Positions 48,345 to 57,777 are shown, numbered from the stretch's first letter. The stretch is DNA of 64,000 nt from Microbacterium maritypicum (GCF_041529975.1 NZ_CP168030.1:1674001-1738000), one strand, 5' to 3'. Made by a program: numbers and translations. Notes: generated by a model not told the origin, from the letters alone.

Positions 48345-50057
48345 CTACGGCGCGACGATCGTCGCTGCGAGGATGCTCGACACCGGGAGCGTGCGCTCGA
48401 CGTCGGCCGCACGGTCCCGGCCGCGAAGACGACCACCACCCATCCCCGTGGCTTCGAGGAGGAGTTCTCGGGTGGAGCCGTCCGGCATCCCGACCGTGAC
48501 CTGGAGGACGGATTTCGCGCGCACCGCCGCCTCGAGCTCCCGGTCGAGCCAGGCGGCGTCGGCATCCGGGCCCTGGTGCGAACGCAGGCGTGTGATGAGG
48601 GGGGTGAGATCCAGGGTGTCCAGGTCGGGCAGCGTCGCCGGGGCGGCGGGGTGCCGTTCGCGCACCAGGAGAGCACCGTCCGCGCCGACCAGAGTCGCCG
48701 GATACCTCGCGTCGGTGAGCGCCCAGTACACCGTCTCGCGGCTGACGCGGGTGGTGAGCGACCCGACGTGCACCGCGAGCGCGAGCGGACGCAGCGACTG
48801 GTCGACGGCCATCGCCTGGATGAGGTGCGAATCCGTGCTCTCGATCCGCGTGCGACCGGTCTCCTCGTCGGTGAACACGCGGACGAGGCCGTGCCGTTGA
48901 GCGGTCTGTGCGATCAGGTAGCCGAGCGGCTGCGGTATGCCTGTGAGCGAGAGGGAGCCGAGGAACTCGAGGATCGACTGCTCGGTCTCGCCGGCGACGA
49001 ACGCGTGCGCCACCGATTCCGTGGTGAACCGGTACGACGATGCCTGGGCCGCTGACTCGCGGGCGGCGATCGTGCGAAGACGCACATCGAGTGCGGGTTC
49101 CAGCGGGCCGGGGGCGATCGCCGTGAGGTCGTTCTGCAGGAAGATCCGGTCCACTTCCGCCGGCAGCAGCCGCACGAGGGCCCGAGCGTCGGCATCGCCT
49201 CCGGTGCGCAGCCCGACGGCCCATTCCGGTTCGCTGCCGTCTTCGGCGATGAGCCCGAGCAGCCGCGCTGCCTCGTGCAGGACACGGGCGCGGTCGGGCC
49301 ACGTCGGATCCCACGGATGCGCGTCGCTCCACGACTGTGGAGGCGTCCACCCGCCGTCGGGAGAACGGACGCCGCGCGGCAGGGCGTCGCGGAACGACGT
49401 CGCCAGCACGCTCCAGCGTTCGACCGCCGAGGAGCGCAGCCAGGCTTCTGCGGATTGGCTCGATCGCAGTCGGCGGTCCGCCGCGACCGCGAGCCCGGAC
49501 TCGAGCGCGATCGACACCAGCGTGTCCACGATCTCCACGGGCACGCCGGCTTCGCCGAGCTGACGCTTCTCGCCCGCGTTCACGCCTCCGCCGGTGAGCA
49601 GCGAGAACGGATTCTCCCTCGCGACGAGAAGCAGGTCCGCGAGCACGGCGACCGTCGTGAACGCACGTTCTGCGGCGTGGGCCGATGCCGTCTCGGAGGA
49701 GGGGACGGCGGTCGGCTGATCGGCCGGGAGGTCCGGAACCGAGCGCCCCGCGAGCGCTGCGGTCACGGGGGGATACGGGGCGCCGTCCGCCCGGAGCAGG
49801 GCCAGTGCCGTCAAGCTCTCCTGCTGCACTCCGGCGCCCACGCCTGAGGCCGCGTCGATCAGCGCCTTCGCCTCCGCGGCGGTCAGCGAGGGAAGAACTT
49901 TCGACAGGGAGGTGGGGTCGAGGAGGGACTCGGCGGCGTCGAAGAAATCCTGCCAGCCGACGTCCGGTCGCACCCGGCGCGCCGTGAACAGTCGTCGGAG
50001 GTCATCGTCGCTCGCCTCCGACAGCCAATCCGCCAGCGGTCGCGCGTGAGTGCTCAT
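48345..50057 (-). CDS. Helicase-associated protein (Helicase_C_3 type), XPB partner
   Basis: This 570-residue protein has no ATPase motifs. It begins with ADWLSEASDDDLRRLFTARRVRPDVG, an acidic helical segment, and holds a region resembling the conserved C-terminal helicase domain (about 320-440: RIFLQNDLTAIAPGPLEP and AHAFVAGETEQSILEFLGSLSLTGIPQPLGYLI). In mycobacteria the same family (Rv0862c) is next to XPB (Rv0861c). The role is unknown; a regulatory or nuclease-like partner is inferred only from position. Confidence 0.75.
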   Translation of the reverse strand: MSTHARPLADWLSEASDDDLRRLFTARRVRPDVGWQDFFDAAESLLDPTSLSKVLPSLTAAEAKALIDAASGVGAGVQQESLTALALLRADGAPYPPVTAALAGRSVPDLPADQPTAVPSSETASAHAAERAFTTVAVLADLLLVARENPFSLLTGGGVNAGEKRQLGEAGVPVEIVDTLVSIALESGLAVAADRRLRSSQSAEAWLRSSAVERWSVLATSFRDALPRGVRSPDGGWTPPQSWSDAHPWDPTWPDRARVLHEAARLLGLIAEDGSEPEWAVGLRTGGDADARALVRLLPAEVDRIFLQNDLTAIAPGPLEPALDVRLRTIAARESAAQASSYRFTTESVAHAFVAGETEQSILEFLGSLSLTGIPQPLGYLIAQTAQRHGLVRVFTDEETGRTRIESTDSHLIQAMAVDQSLRPLALAVHVGSLTTRVSRETVYWALTDARYPATLVGADGALLVRERHPAAPATLPDLDTLDLTPLITRLRSHQGPDADAAWLDRELEAAVRAKSVLQVTVGMPDGSTRELLLEATGMGGGRLRGRDRAADVERTLPVSSILAATIVAP

Positions 50058-50067
50058 GGCCGGTGCC

Positions 50068-50343
50068 TCACGAACGCGAAGACGCGCGGCCCTTCCGGAT
50101 GAAGCTCATCGTGAGGAGGGTGATGATCATCACGAAGGCGAGAGGAAGGCCCCAATAGGGGATCGCGGCGATGAGAGGCCACACGCCATGGCCGAAAGCC
50201 TCTTGATCCATGCCGACCCAGGTGCCGATGATGATGGCGAAGAAACACACCACAGCGGCAGCGGCGATTCCGAGCGCGCCGAAGGTCAGGAAGCGGTCCA
50301 CCCGACGGATGGGGACCTCCGGCTCGGAATTCTGCGTGCTCAT
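50068..50343 (-). CDS. Small two-helix membrane protein
   Basis: This 91-residue protein has a hydrophilic N-tail (about 1-20), two hydrophobic helices (about 22-44 and 58-80) and a basic tail KGRASSRS. It has no recognisable motif. TAGGCT lies seven bases before the ATG. It may be co-transcribed with the XPB-partner gene ten bases downstream. Confidence 0.6.
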   Translation of the reverse strand: MSTQNSEPEVPIRRVDRFLTFGALGIAAAAVVCFFAIIIGTWVGMDQEAFGHGVWPLIAAIPYWGLPLAFVMIITLLTMSFIRKGRASSRS

Positions 50344-50461
50344 CCGTCCCAGCCTACTCGTACTGCGCCCATCGGTTCCGCGGGCCGTGCGACCGGTAGG
50401 CTGGGGGGACGCGCACGAGCGCGCCCACTGTTCTGCATATCGATCTCAGCGAGGTTCTCCC

Positions 50462-50842
50462 ATGCCCACCGGCAAGGTCAGGTTCTACGACGAAGACAAG
50501 GGTTTCGGCTTCATCGCCAGCGATGACGGCCAGGACGTCTTCCTGCACGCCTCCGCGATGCCTACTGGCACCGCTGTGAAGGCCGGTGCGCGCGTGGAGT
50601 TCGGCGTCGCCGATGGCAAGCGCGGTCTCCAGGCTCTGTCGGTGCGTGTGCTCGAAGCGCCGCCCAGCCTGTCGAAGGCCAAGCGGAAGCCGGCCGATGA
50701 CATGGCGATCATCGTCGAAGACCTCGTCAAGCTGCTCGACGGCATCGGCGGAGACCTGCGCCGCGGGCGCTACCCCGCCTCCGGACACGGCCGCAAGATC
50801 GCTGCCGTCCTGCGCAAGGTCGCTGATGACCTCGAAGCCTGA
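50462..50842 (+). CDS. Cold-shock domain protein
   Basis: This 126-residue protein has an N-terminal cold-shock domain (1-66) with RNP1 KGFGFI and RNP2 DVFLHAS, and a C-terminal helical extension of about 55 residues not found in ordinary 67-residue CspA. It binds single-stranded nucleic acid. The last 17 bases overlap the DUF3027 gene, coupling the two. Confidence 0.88.
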   Translation: MPTGKVRFYDEDKGFGFIASDDGQDVFLHASAMPTGTAVKAGARVEFGVADGKRGLQALSVRVLEAPPSLSKAKRKPADDMAIIVEDLVKLLDGIGGDLRRGRYPASGHGRKIAAVLRKVADDLEA

Positions 50843-51398
50843 CGCCGACGCGCGTCTCGTCGGCGCCCACGATCTCGCCCTGGCAGCGCTGGGCGAGATC
50901 ACTCCCGCGTCCACGGTCGGTCCCGCAGCCGGGTACCTCATCGAAGAGGACGGCTCTGTGTCGTTGCGGTTCGAGAACCGTCTGGCCGGCTACCCCGGCT
51001 GGTACTGGACCGTGACCGTCGCGCAGGTCGATGATGAGGATCCGACGGTCCTCGAGCTCGAGCTTCTGCCCGGCGACGGAGCCCTTCTGGCGCCGGAATG
51101 GGTGCCCTGGGCCGAACGTCTGGCCGAGTACCGCGCGCATCAGGTGGAACTCGCGGAGGCCGCGGCCGCCGCGGGTGACGAGAGCGCCGAGGATGCCGAC
51201 GATCTCGATGACGAGGATGCTCTCGACGACGACATCCTCGATGATGACGACGATGAGCTCGACGAGGACGATGACCGTGCTGCGGACATCCTCCACGCGG
51301 GCGATCTCGACGGGGTCGACATCGATGAGCTCGACGAATCCGACGACGACGCCGACGCCCTGGATGCGGACGCCGGCGAGGTCGACGAAGAGGAGTGA
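50826..51398 (+). CDS. DUF3027 family protein with highly acidic C-terminus
   Basis: This 190-residue protein has a DUF3027 core (about 10-100) with SLRFENRLAGYPGWYWTVTVAQVDDEDPTVLELELLPGDGALLAPEWVPWAERL and then about 80 residues that are mostly Asp and Glu, with runs such as DDDDDELDEDDD. Such tails are usually disordered. The function is unknown. Its start lies inside the end of the cold-shock gene. It converges on serC with ten bases between. Confidence 0.75.
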   Translation: MTSKPDADARLVGAHDLALAALGEITPASTVGPAAGYLIEEDGSVSLRFENRLAGYPGWYWTVTVAQVDDEDPTVLELELLPGDGALLAPEWVPWAERLAEYRAHQVELAEAAAAAGDESAEDADDLDDEDALDDDILDDDDDELDEDDDRAADILHAGDLDGVDIDELDESDDDADALDADAGEVDEEE

Positions 51399-51408
51399 GT
51401 CCGGGCGC

Positions 51409-52530
<1,122 letters not shown>

Positions 52531-52588
52531 CTAGAGGGCACCCGGCGGGTCGCCGGACCGGCGACGGATCCGATGTCGGTCCGGGAAT

Positions 52589-52607
52589 GTAGGCTTGCCT
52601 AAGAACC
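52589..52607 (+). promoter_or_regulatory. Candidate iron box upstream of the DtxR-type gene
   Basis: The core TAGGCTTGCCTAA matches 11 of 14 positions of the DtxR/IdeR half-consensus TAGGTTAGCCTAAC; over all 19 positions it matches 11. It sits 16 bases before the start and may overlap the promoter. Autoregulation is possible but not shown. Confidence 0.35.
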
Positions 52608-52622
52608 CCGGAGGGCCTGCAC

Positions 52623-53324
52623 ATGACCGATCTGATCGACACCACGGAGATGTATCTCCGCACCATCCTCGAACTCGAGGAGGAGAACATCGTGCCGCTG
52701 CGCGCGCGCATCTCCGAGCGCCTCGGTCACTCCGGCCCGACGGTCTCGCAGACCGTGGGGCGCATGGAGCGCGATGGCCTCGTCATCGTCTCGGAGGACC
52801 GCACGCTCGAGCTCACCGACGCCGGCCGCCGCAAAGCCGTCGACGTGATGCGCAAGCACCGTCTCGCCGAGCGTCTGCTGTCGGATGTCATCGGACTCGA
52901 CTGGGCATACGTGCACGAAGAGGCCTGCCGGTGGGAGCACGTGATGAGCGAGCAGGTCGAGCGCCGCCTGGTGGAGCTGCTCGGGCACCCGACCGAATCG
53001 CCCTACGGCAACCCGATCCCCGGCCTCGACCAGCTCGGCGACCTGCCGGCTCGCACCTTCGACGAGGGTGTCATCGGCCTCGTCCAACGACTCAACGCAG
53101 CGGGTGAGCCCGTCGAGGGGACCGTTCGTCGCCTCGCCGAGCCCGCGCAGGTCGACCCGGAGCTGCTGGAGCAGCTGCGCGATGCCGGTGTGGTTCCGGG
53201 TGCGCACGGCGACTTCCGCTTCAGTGAGGGGTATGTCCTCATCCAGATGGACGGCAAGGAAGACGGTCTCGAACTCCCCGTGGAGCTTGCATCGCACATC
53301 TTCCTCGTGGGCGAACCCGCCTGA
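52623..53324 (+). CDS. DtxR/IdeR-family metal-dependent repressor
   Basis: This 233-residue regulator has an N-terminal winged helix, a dimerisation domain and a C-terminal SH3/FeoA-like domain. The metal ligands match diphtheria DtxR numbering: Met10, His79, Glu83, His98, Cys102, Glu105 and His106; Glu172 and Gln175 lie two places off the DtxR equivalents. Cys102 points to an iron-sensing DtxR/IdeR type, not a manganese MntR. GGAGGG precedes the ATG. Confidence 0.9.
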   Translation: MTDLIDTTEMYLRTILELEEENIVPLRARISERLGHSGPTVSQTVGRMERDGLVIVSEDRTLELTDAGRRKAVDVMRKHRLAERLLSDVIGLDWAYVHEEACRWEHVMSEQVERRLVELLGHPTESPYGNPIPGLDQLGDLPARTFDEGVIGLVQRLNAAGEPVEGTVRRLAEPAQVDPELLEQLRDAGVVPGAHGDFRFSEGYVLIQMDGKEDGLELPVELASHIFLVGEPA

Positions 53325-53404
53325 TCCGGCACGGATTCCGTGCCTCGCAGCGGCATGTGGAGTGCTCCTGATGCGGCCTCTGCGACGATTGTCAGGTTCC
53401 CGGG

Positions 53405-53433
53405 GTGACACGATCGTTATCTTCCGGTAACCT
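53405..53433 (+). promoter_or_regulatory. Probable promoter of the M23 peptidase gene
   Basis: GTGACA (53405-53410) and TAACCT (53428-53433) are spaced exactly 17 bp. The leader to the chosen GTG would be about 100 bases and holds a CCAGCG/CGCTGG hairpin near 53451-53468. I see no known riboswitch in it. Confidence 0.55.
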
Positions 53434-53540
53434 CGGTCGAGTCGCCAGCGAAGAAGCCCGCTGGAGATGGACCGCGAAGATACGCCTTTCAGGCTCGTCG
53501 TCTTCACGGCAGGAACGCACAAAGTACCCGAGATACGTTC

Positions 53541-54434
53541 GTGCCACGAGAGCAGAGTGCCGACGAGCCAGCGCTACCCGAAAGCGCTAGGGCCCAGGAG
53601 GACCACGTTTTGGCCGCAGACATCGAACAGCCCGCGAAGAAGACATCTGGAGACCGAGTGAGCGCACGACGCGCAGGTGCGCGGGTGACCGCTCGCAAGG
53701 CCGTCAAGCCACTCCGATCCATCGCCATCTTCGGGGCCGTCGGTGCGCTCGTCGCCGGCATCGCTCTTCCTGCGTTCGCGCAGTCGAAGCCGAGCGAAGC
53801 CGCTCCGACGACGTTGCAGCAGCTGGCCGCGGTCGACGCGCAGTCCCTGGTGGTGGCCTCGCAGGCCACAGCTGCTCCCTTGAGCCGAGGCTCCTTCAGT
53901 GCGACGACTCCCGAGGAGATCGCGAAGAAGAAGGCAGAAGAGGCCGCTGCGGCTCGCGCGGCCGCTGCCGCAAAGGCATCGACGGCGTCCTCGTCTGCCC
54001 AATACAACACGGCCGGCTACGCGCTGACCTCCCCGGGCTCGGGTGAAGTCCGCTACCCGCTCCCGATGGGCTCCTGGAACGTCAGCCGCACGATCGGCGG
54101 CGGCCACAACGGTGCCGACATGCTCGCTCCCGCGGGCACCCCGATCTATGCCGCCGCTGCCGGAGTCGTCCGCGCTTCCGCCGAGAGCATCGGCGGCTAC
54201 GGCGTCGCCGTCATGCTCGACAGCGTCGTGGGCGGTCAGCGAGTGCAGACGACCTACGGTCACATGATCTACGGTTCGCGCCAAGTGCAGGTCGGACAGT
54301 CGGTAGCGGCAGGACAGCTGATCGGCTATGTCGGCAGCACCGGACGCTCGACCGCCAACCATCTGCACTTCGAGGTCTGGATCAACGGCGGACTCGTCGA
54401 GCCCATGTCGTGGCTCTCGGTCAACGCCGGCTGA
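53541..54434 (+). CDS. M23 family metallopeptidase (LytM-like, secreted)
   Basis: This 297-residue protein has a long basic cytoplasmic tail, a signal-anchor helix (about 58-80, SIAIFGAVGALVAGIALPAFAQ), an Ala/Lys-rich coiled region (about 115-150) and an M23 domain with HNGADM (zinc His and Asp), YGHM and HLHFEVW. All zinc ligands are present. It should cut cell-wall peptide crosslinks. The GTG at 53541 lacks a clear ribosome-binding site; GTG 53659 with GGAG upstream is the alternative. Confidence 0.82.
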   Translation: MPREQSADEPALPESARAQEDHVLAADIEQPAKKTSGDRVSARRAGARVTARKAVKPLRSIAIFGAVGALVAGIALPAFAQSKPSEAAPTTLQQLAAVDAQSLVVASQATAAPLSRGSFSATTPEEIAKKKAEEAAAARAAAAAKASTASSSAQYNTAGYALTSPGSGEVRYPLPMGSWNVSRTIGGGHNGADMLAPAGTPIYAAAAGVVRASAESIGGYGVAVMLDSVVGGQRVQTTYGHMIYGSRQVQVGQSVAAGQLIGYVGSTGRSTANHLHFEVWINGGLVEPMSWLSVNAG

Positions 54435-54531
54435 TTCCCGGACACGCCTCGCTCCATTCACCCTCCGTTTCGCCCCGCATACAGCCGGATGGGTTAGCCT
54501 GATCCCGTTGTCGTACAGGTGGGAGAGGCTG

Positions 54532-54642
54532 ATGGAGCGAATACCGACCATCCGAACCATGGATGCCCTCGGTCGTCACGTCCTTCTGCATAGCCCGCGG
54601 GGAAGCCACGGCGTCGCCGTGCGCGAAAGGCGCTGTCTTTAG
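54532..54642 (+). CDS. Small ORF (36 aa) inside a short terminated transcript
   Basis: ATG 54532 follows GGGAGAGG by five bases and opens 36 codons ending in the loop of a strong terminator. The middle, TMDALGRHVLLHS, is reminiscent of the N-terminus of bacterial S-adenosylmethionine decarboxylase, but nothing of the catalytic core follows. A TAGCCT hexamer at 54495-54500 could be the -10. It may be a small protein, a leader peptide, or an incidental frame in a small RNA. The rest of the 309-bp gap (54435-54743) holds only the terminator and a GCCGGGA/TCCCGGC hairpin (54707-54725) before the HNH gene. Confidence 0.4.
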   Translation: MERIPTIRTMDALGRHVLLHSPRGSHGVAVRERRCL

Positions 54643-54656
54643 ACGGCGCCTTTTTT
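54626..54656 (+). terminator. Rho-independent terminator with U-tract
   Basis: AAAGGCGCTGTC (54626-54637), loop TTTA, and GACGGCGCCTTT (54642-54653) pair with one G-U, followed by six T (54651-54656). It is the only textbook U-tract terminator I found in the window and ends a short transcript that starts after the M23 gene. Confidence 0.85.
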
Positions 54657-54743
54657 CGTCCCCACGATCGCTCTGCCACCTGGGCGACCTCGTGTGAGTC
54701 GAGAGTGCCGGGAAGCCGTCCCGGCGGATCGAGAGGATGACGA

Positions 54744-55241
54744 ATGCGCACACTGGTCCTGAATGCCGGATACGAGCCGCTCGCGATCGTGTCGTTCAAG
54801 CGAGCCCTGGTGCTCGTGATGAATGACAAGGCGACCGTGATCGAACGCGTGGAAGACGACCCCGTCTGGGGCACCCACGGCGTGTATGAACGTCCGGCGG
54901 TCATCATCCTCGCTCGGTACGTCTGGGTGCCGACGAGCAGACGCGTGCCGGTCACCCGCCGCGGTGTGCTGCGTCGTGACAATCATCGATGCGGCTACTG
55001 CGGGAAAGCGGCTTCGACCATCGACCACGTACTGCCGCGTTCGCGCGGGGGAGCGGACTCCTGGGAGAACCTGGTGGCCTGCTGTCTACGCTGCAACAAC
55101 GTCAAGAGCGATCGCACACCGCAGGAGATGCGCTGGCAGCTGCGCTTCACCCCTCGTCCTCCGCACGGCACCGCCTGGACGGTGCGCGGAACCGAGCGCA
55201 GTGACCCGCGGTGGGAACGGTACCTGGCACTGGCGGCGTGA
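54744..55241 (+). CDS. HNH endonuclease
   Basis: This 165-residue protein has an N-terminal region typical of actinobacterial stand-alone HNH proteins (MRTLVLNAGYEPLAIVSFKRALVLV) and an HNH/zinc domain with HRCGYCG, TIDHVLPRSRGG and CCLRCNNVKSD. Both CxxC pairs and the DH are intact. Substrate and role are unknown; it is a housekeeping-neighbourhood gene, not part of a mobile element here. GAGAGGA precedes the ATG. Confidence 0.85.
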   Translation: MRTLVLNAGYEPLAIVSFKRALVLVMNDKATVIERVEDDPVWGTHGVYERPAVIILARYVWVPTSRRVPVTRRGVLRRDNHRCGYCGKAASTIDHVLPRSRGGADSWENLVACCLRCNNVKSDRTPQEMRWQLRFTPRPPHGTAWTVRGTERSDPRWERYLALAA

Positions 55242-55272
55242 CGTCGCGTGCCCTCGAGTCCTCCACCGGCCC

Positions 55273-55332
55273 CTCCACGCGCCGCGGGATGGTGAGGCGC
55301 GGAACGGTGGGAGCAGGGGGCGGCGCGTGGAG
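55273..55332 (+). repeat. Long-range inverted repeat downstream of HNH gene
   Basis: CTCCACGCGCCG (55273-55284) is the perfect complement of CGGCGCGTGGAG (55321-55332), with 36 GC-rich bases between. It lies in the 129-bp gap after the HNH gene, before the terminator. No coding frame is convincing there. Confidence 0.6.
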
Positions 55333-55370
55333 CCTCCTGGCCGGCGGGGCCCGCTGACGAAGGGCCTGAG

Positions 55371-55413
55371 ACGTCGAAGAGGGGCCACCCTTCGGGCGGC
55401 CCCTCTTCGACGT
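55371..55413. terminator. Bidirectional terminator between HNH gene and tRNA-Arg
   Basis: Perfect 16-base arms ACGTCGAAGAGGGGCC (55371-55386) and complement (55398-55413) around an 11-base loop. It lies three bases from the tRNA 3' end and serves both directions. Confidence 0.85.
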
Positions 55414-55415
55414 CG

Positions 55416-55488
55416 TGCCCTCGACAGGATTCGAACCTGCGACCTGCCCTTTAGGAGAGGGCTGCTCTATCCCCTGAGCTACGAGGGC
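55416..55488 (-). tRNA. tRNA-Arg (anticodon CCT)
   Basis: On the minus strand: acceptor GCCCTCG with CGAGGGC, D-arm AGCTCAGGGGATAGAGC, anticodon stem GCCCT/AGGGC with loop CTCCTAA (anticodon CCT), T-arm CAGGTTCGAATCCTG and discriminator A. CCA is not encoded. Confidence 0.95.
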
Positions 55489-55530
55489 GTGCGTCCAGTC
55501 TAGGCGACCGCCCGCACGCCCCCTCGCGCA

Positions 55531-57717
55531 TCAGTCCTCGCCGCGGCGCCACAGCTTGGAAGGCCACCAGATCGCCTTGCCGATGTCGTACGTCAGCGCG
55601 GGGACGAGCAGCGAACGGACGACGAACGTGTCCAGCAGCACCCCGAACGCCACGATGAAGGCCAGCTGCACCAGGAACAGGATGGGGATCACCGACAGCG
55701 CGGCGAAGGTCGCCGCGAGCACGAGACCCGCTGACGTGATCACCCCGCCCGTGATCGACAGGCCCCGCAGGATCCCCTCTCGGGTGCCGTGCTGCTTCGA
55801 CTCCTCGCGGACCCGCGTCATCAGGAAGATGTTGTAGTCGATGCCGAGTGCCACGAGGAACACGAACCCGAAGAGCGGAACGGCGGGGTCCGCACCGGGG
55901 AAGTCGAAGATTCCGTTGAACACGAGCGCGGCGACACCCATCGCGGTTCCGAACGACAGGACCGTCGTCAGGATCAACAGCACCGGCGCGAGGATCGACC
56001 GCAGCAGCAGCATGAGGATCAGCATGATCACGAGGAGGATCACGGGGATGATCAGGTTGCGGTCATGGATGGAGGCATCGTTCGTGTCGATCGAGGTCGC
56101 GGTGACGCCACCCACGAGTGCCTTCGTGTCGCCGAGGTCGGAACGCACCTCTCTCACGGTGGCGGCAGCGGCGGCCGAGTCGGCCGCGTCGGTCAGCGTG
56201 CCCTGAAGCAGCACCTGCCCGTCGACCGTCGTGGGGTCGGGGGCGGGGGTGCCCGGCGGGCCGACGGCCGTGATGCCGTCCTCGGTGACGGGGGCGGTGC
56301 CGCTGGGGGAGTCCGCGGCGGCGACGGAGACCGCATCGATCCCGTCGTTCGCGAGCAGGACGTCCGCGGCATCCTGCAGTCGGCCCTCGTCGACGACCAC
56401 GTACACGGGGCTGCCGGATCCGCCGGGGAAGTGCTCGCCCAGAGCCACCTGACCGTCGCGGGCTTCCGAGGCGCCGAGCACCAGGTCCGATTGCGGCACC
56501 CCGTTCGCGTCGAGCTGTGTGACACCTGCCGCGCCGGCGACGAGGACCAAGGTCGTCACGATCCAGATGACCCGTGGGCGCCGCTTGATGAGTCCCGCCA
56601 GCCGCGCCCACAGTCCCGTCGTGCGCATGCCGTGCTCTGCGGCGACCACTTCCGGTTCGAAGCGCGGACGTCGCGGCCAGAACACGGCGCGACCGAAGAG
56701 CAGAAGCAGGGAGGGAAGCAGGGTGAGGGCGGACAGCATGGCGAAGACGATGCCGATCGCCGCGACGGGGCCGAGCGTGCTGTTCGACTTCAGGTCGCTG
56801 AGCAGCAGACAGAGGAGTCCGGCGATCACGGTGCCGCCCGAGGCCGCGATCGGTTCGACCGAGCCCTTCCATGCCGCCAGGAGTGCGACGCCCTTGTCCT
56901 GCGCCACCCGGAGCTCCTCGCGGAAGCGTGCGACGAGGAGCAGGGCGTAGTCGGTGGCGGCGCCGATCACGAGGATGAAGAGGATTCCCTGTGTCTGGCC
57001 GCTGAGAAGCAGCACCTCGAACTTCGCCAGCCACCACACCACGAGGAGCGCCACGCAGAGCGCGAACAGGCTCGTCGAGAGAACGACCAGCGGCAGCAGG
57101 AACGAGCGGTAGACGAGTACCAGGATGACCAGCACCGCCAGGAGTGCGACGCCGAGGAGCAGCCCATCGATCCCGGCGAAGCCGGCGACCAGGTCGGCGC
57201 TGAACCCCGCGGGTCCCGTGATGTACACGCTGATGCCGTCCGGGACGCCGGCGCGCAGCTCGTCGCCCAGTGCCGTCGTCGTGTCGGCCAGCTCGGCGTC
57301 GCTGTCGATCGGGATGAACGCCTGTACTGCCTGCCCGTCATCGGAGGGGAGGGCGGGAGACACATCCTCGCCGACGCCCTCCACGGTCGAGGCCCCGGCC
57401 ACCGCATCCGAGATCGCATCGAGTTCGCTCTGCGTGAGCTCATCCTCGGACGTGAAGACGGCGATCGCCGGGATCGAGTCGCTGTCGTTGAACTCACCGA
57501 GCAGCTGCTGCACCTCGGTGGCCTGCGCGGATTCGGGGAGGTACGTCGTCTGCTCGTTGGAGGAGACCTCATCGATCTTGCCGAACAGTGGACCGCCCAG
57601 AGAGGCGCCCACCAGCCACACGAGGATCAGAGCCACGGGGATGAAGACCCGCGCCCAGGAGTGCTGCCGCGAGCGCTCCCTGAGGGGTGGAGTCGGTGGG
57701 GAATCGGGGCGGGACAT
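55531..57717 (-). CDS. MMPL/RND-type transporter
   Basis: This 728-residue protein has the MmpL layout: helix 1 (about 22-44), a first outer domain (about 45-175), five helices with GAATDYALLLVARFREEL, a cytoplasmic loop, helix 7, a second outer domain (about 410-545) and a final helix bundle with LGIDYNIFLMTRVREE. It is the last gene of the crt operon; in Corynebacterium glutamicum an MMPL gene (cg0722) also sits in the crt cluster. Carotenoid or lipid export is possible but unproven. Confidence 0.88.
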   Translation of the reverse strand: MSRPDSPPTPPLRERSRQHSWARVFIPVALILVWLVGASLGGPLFGKIDEVSSNEQTTYLPESAQATEVQQLLGEFNDSDSIPAIAVFTSEDELTQSELDAISDAVAGASTVEGVGEDVSPALPSDDGQAVQAFIPIDSDAELADTTTALGDELRAGVPDGISVYITGPAGFSADLVAGFAGIDGLLLGVALLAVLVILVLVYRSFLLPLVVLSTSLFALCVALLVVWWLAKFEVLLLSGQTQGILFILVIGAATDYALLLVARFREELRVAQDKGVALLAAWKGSVEPIAASGGTVIAGLLCLLLSDLKSNSTLGPVAAIGIVFAMLSALTLLPSLLLLFGRAVFWPRRPRFEPEVVAAEHGMRTTGLWARLAGLIKRRPRVIWIVTTLVLVAGAAGVTQLDANGVPQSDLVLGASEARDGQVALGEHFPGGSGSPVYVVVDEGRLQDAADVLLANDGIDAVSVAAADSPSGTAPVTEDGITAVGPPGTPAPDPTTVDGQVLLQGTLTDAADSAAAAATVREVRSDLGDTKALVGGVTATSIDTNDASIHDRNLIIPVILLVIMLILMLLLRSILAPVLLILTTVLSFGTAMGVAALVFNGIFDFPGADPAVPLFGFVFLVALGIDYNIFLMTRVREESKQHGTREGILRGLSITGGVITSAGLVLAATFAALSVIPILFLVQLAFIVAFGVLLDTFVVRSLLVPALTYDIGKAIWWPSKLWRRGED

Positions 57718-57777
57718 CAGGTGCCTTTCGGGGAGGACGGTCGTTCAGAAGCAGGAGTCAGTAGCAGGAGGCAGGAG

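Noticed and set aside
53434..53540. A c-di-AMP (ydaO-type) riboswitch before the M23 peptidase
   Set aside because: Such riboswitches often precede wall-hydrolase genes in actinobacteria, but I cannot find the conserved core motifs in this leader; only a simple CCAGCG/CGCTGG hairpin is visible.
54532..54642. A genuine speD gene or clear speD pseudogene
   Set aside because: Only about a dozen residues look similar; the Ser of the pyruvoyl cleavage site and the rest of the enzyme are absent, and downstream sequence shows no decayed match.
54744..55241. HNH gene as a homing or phage nuclease
   Set aside because: It lies in a stable housekeeping context, belongs to the stand-alone actinobacterial family by its N-terminus, and has no intron or intein flanks.
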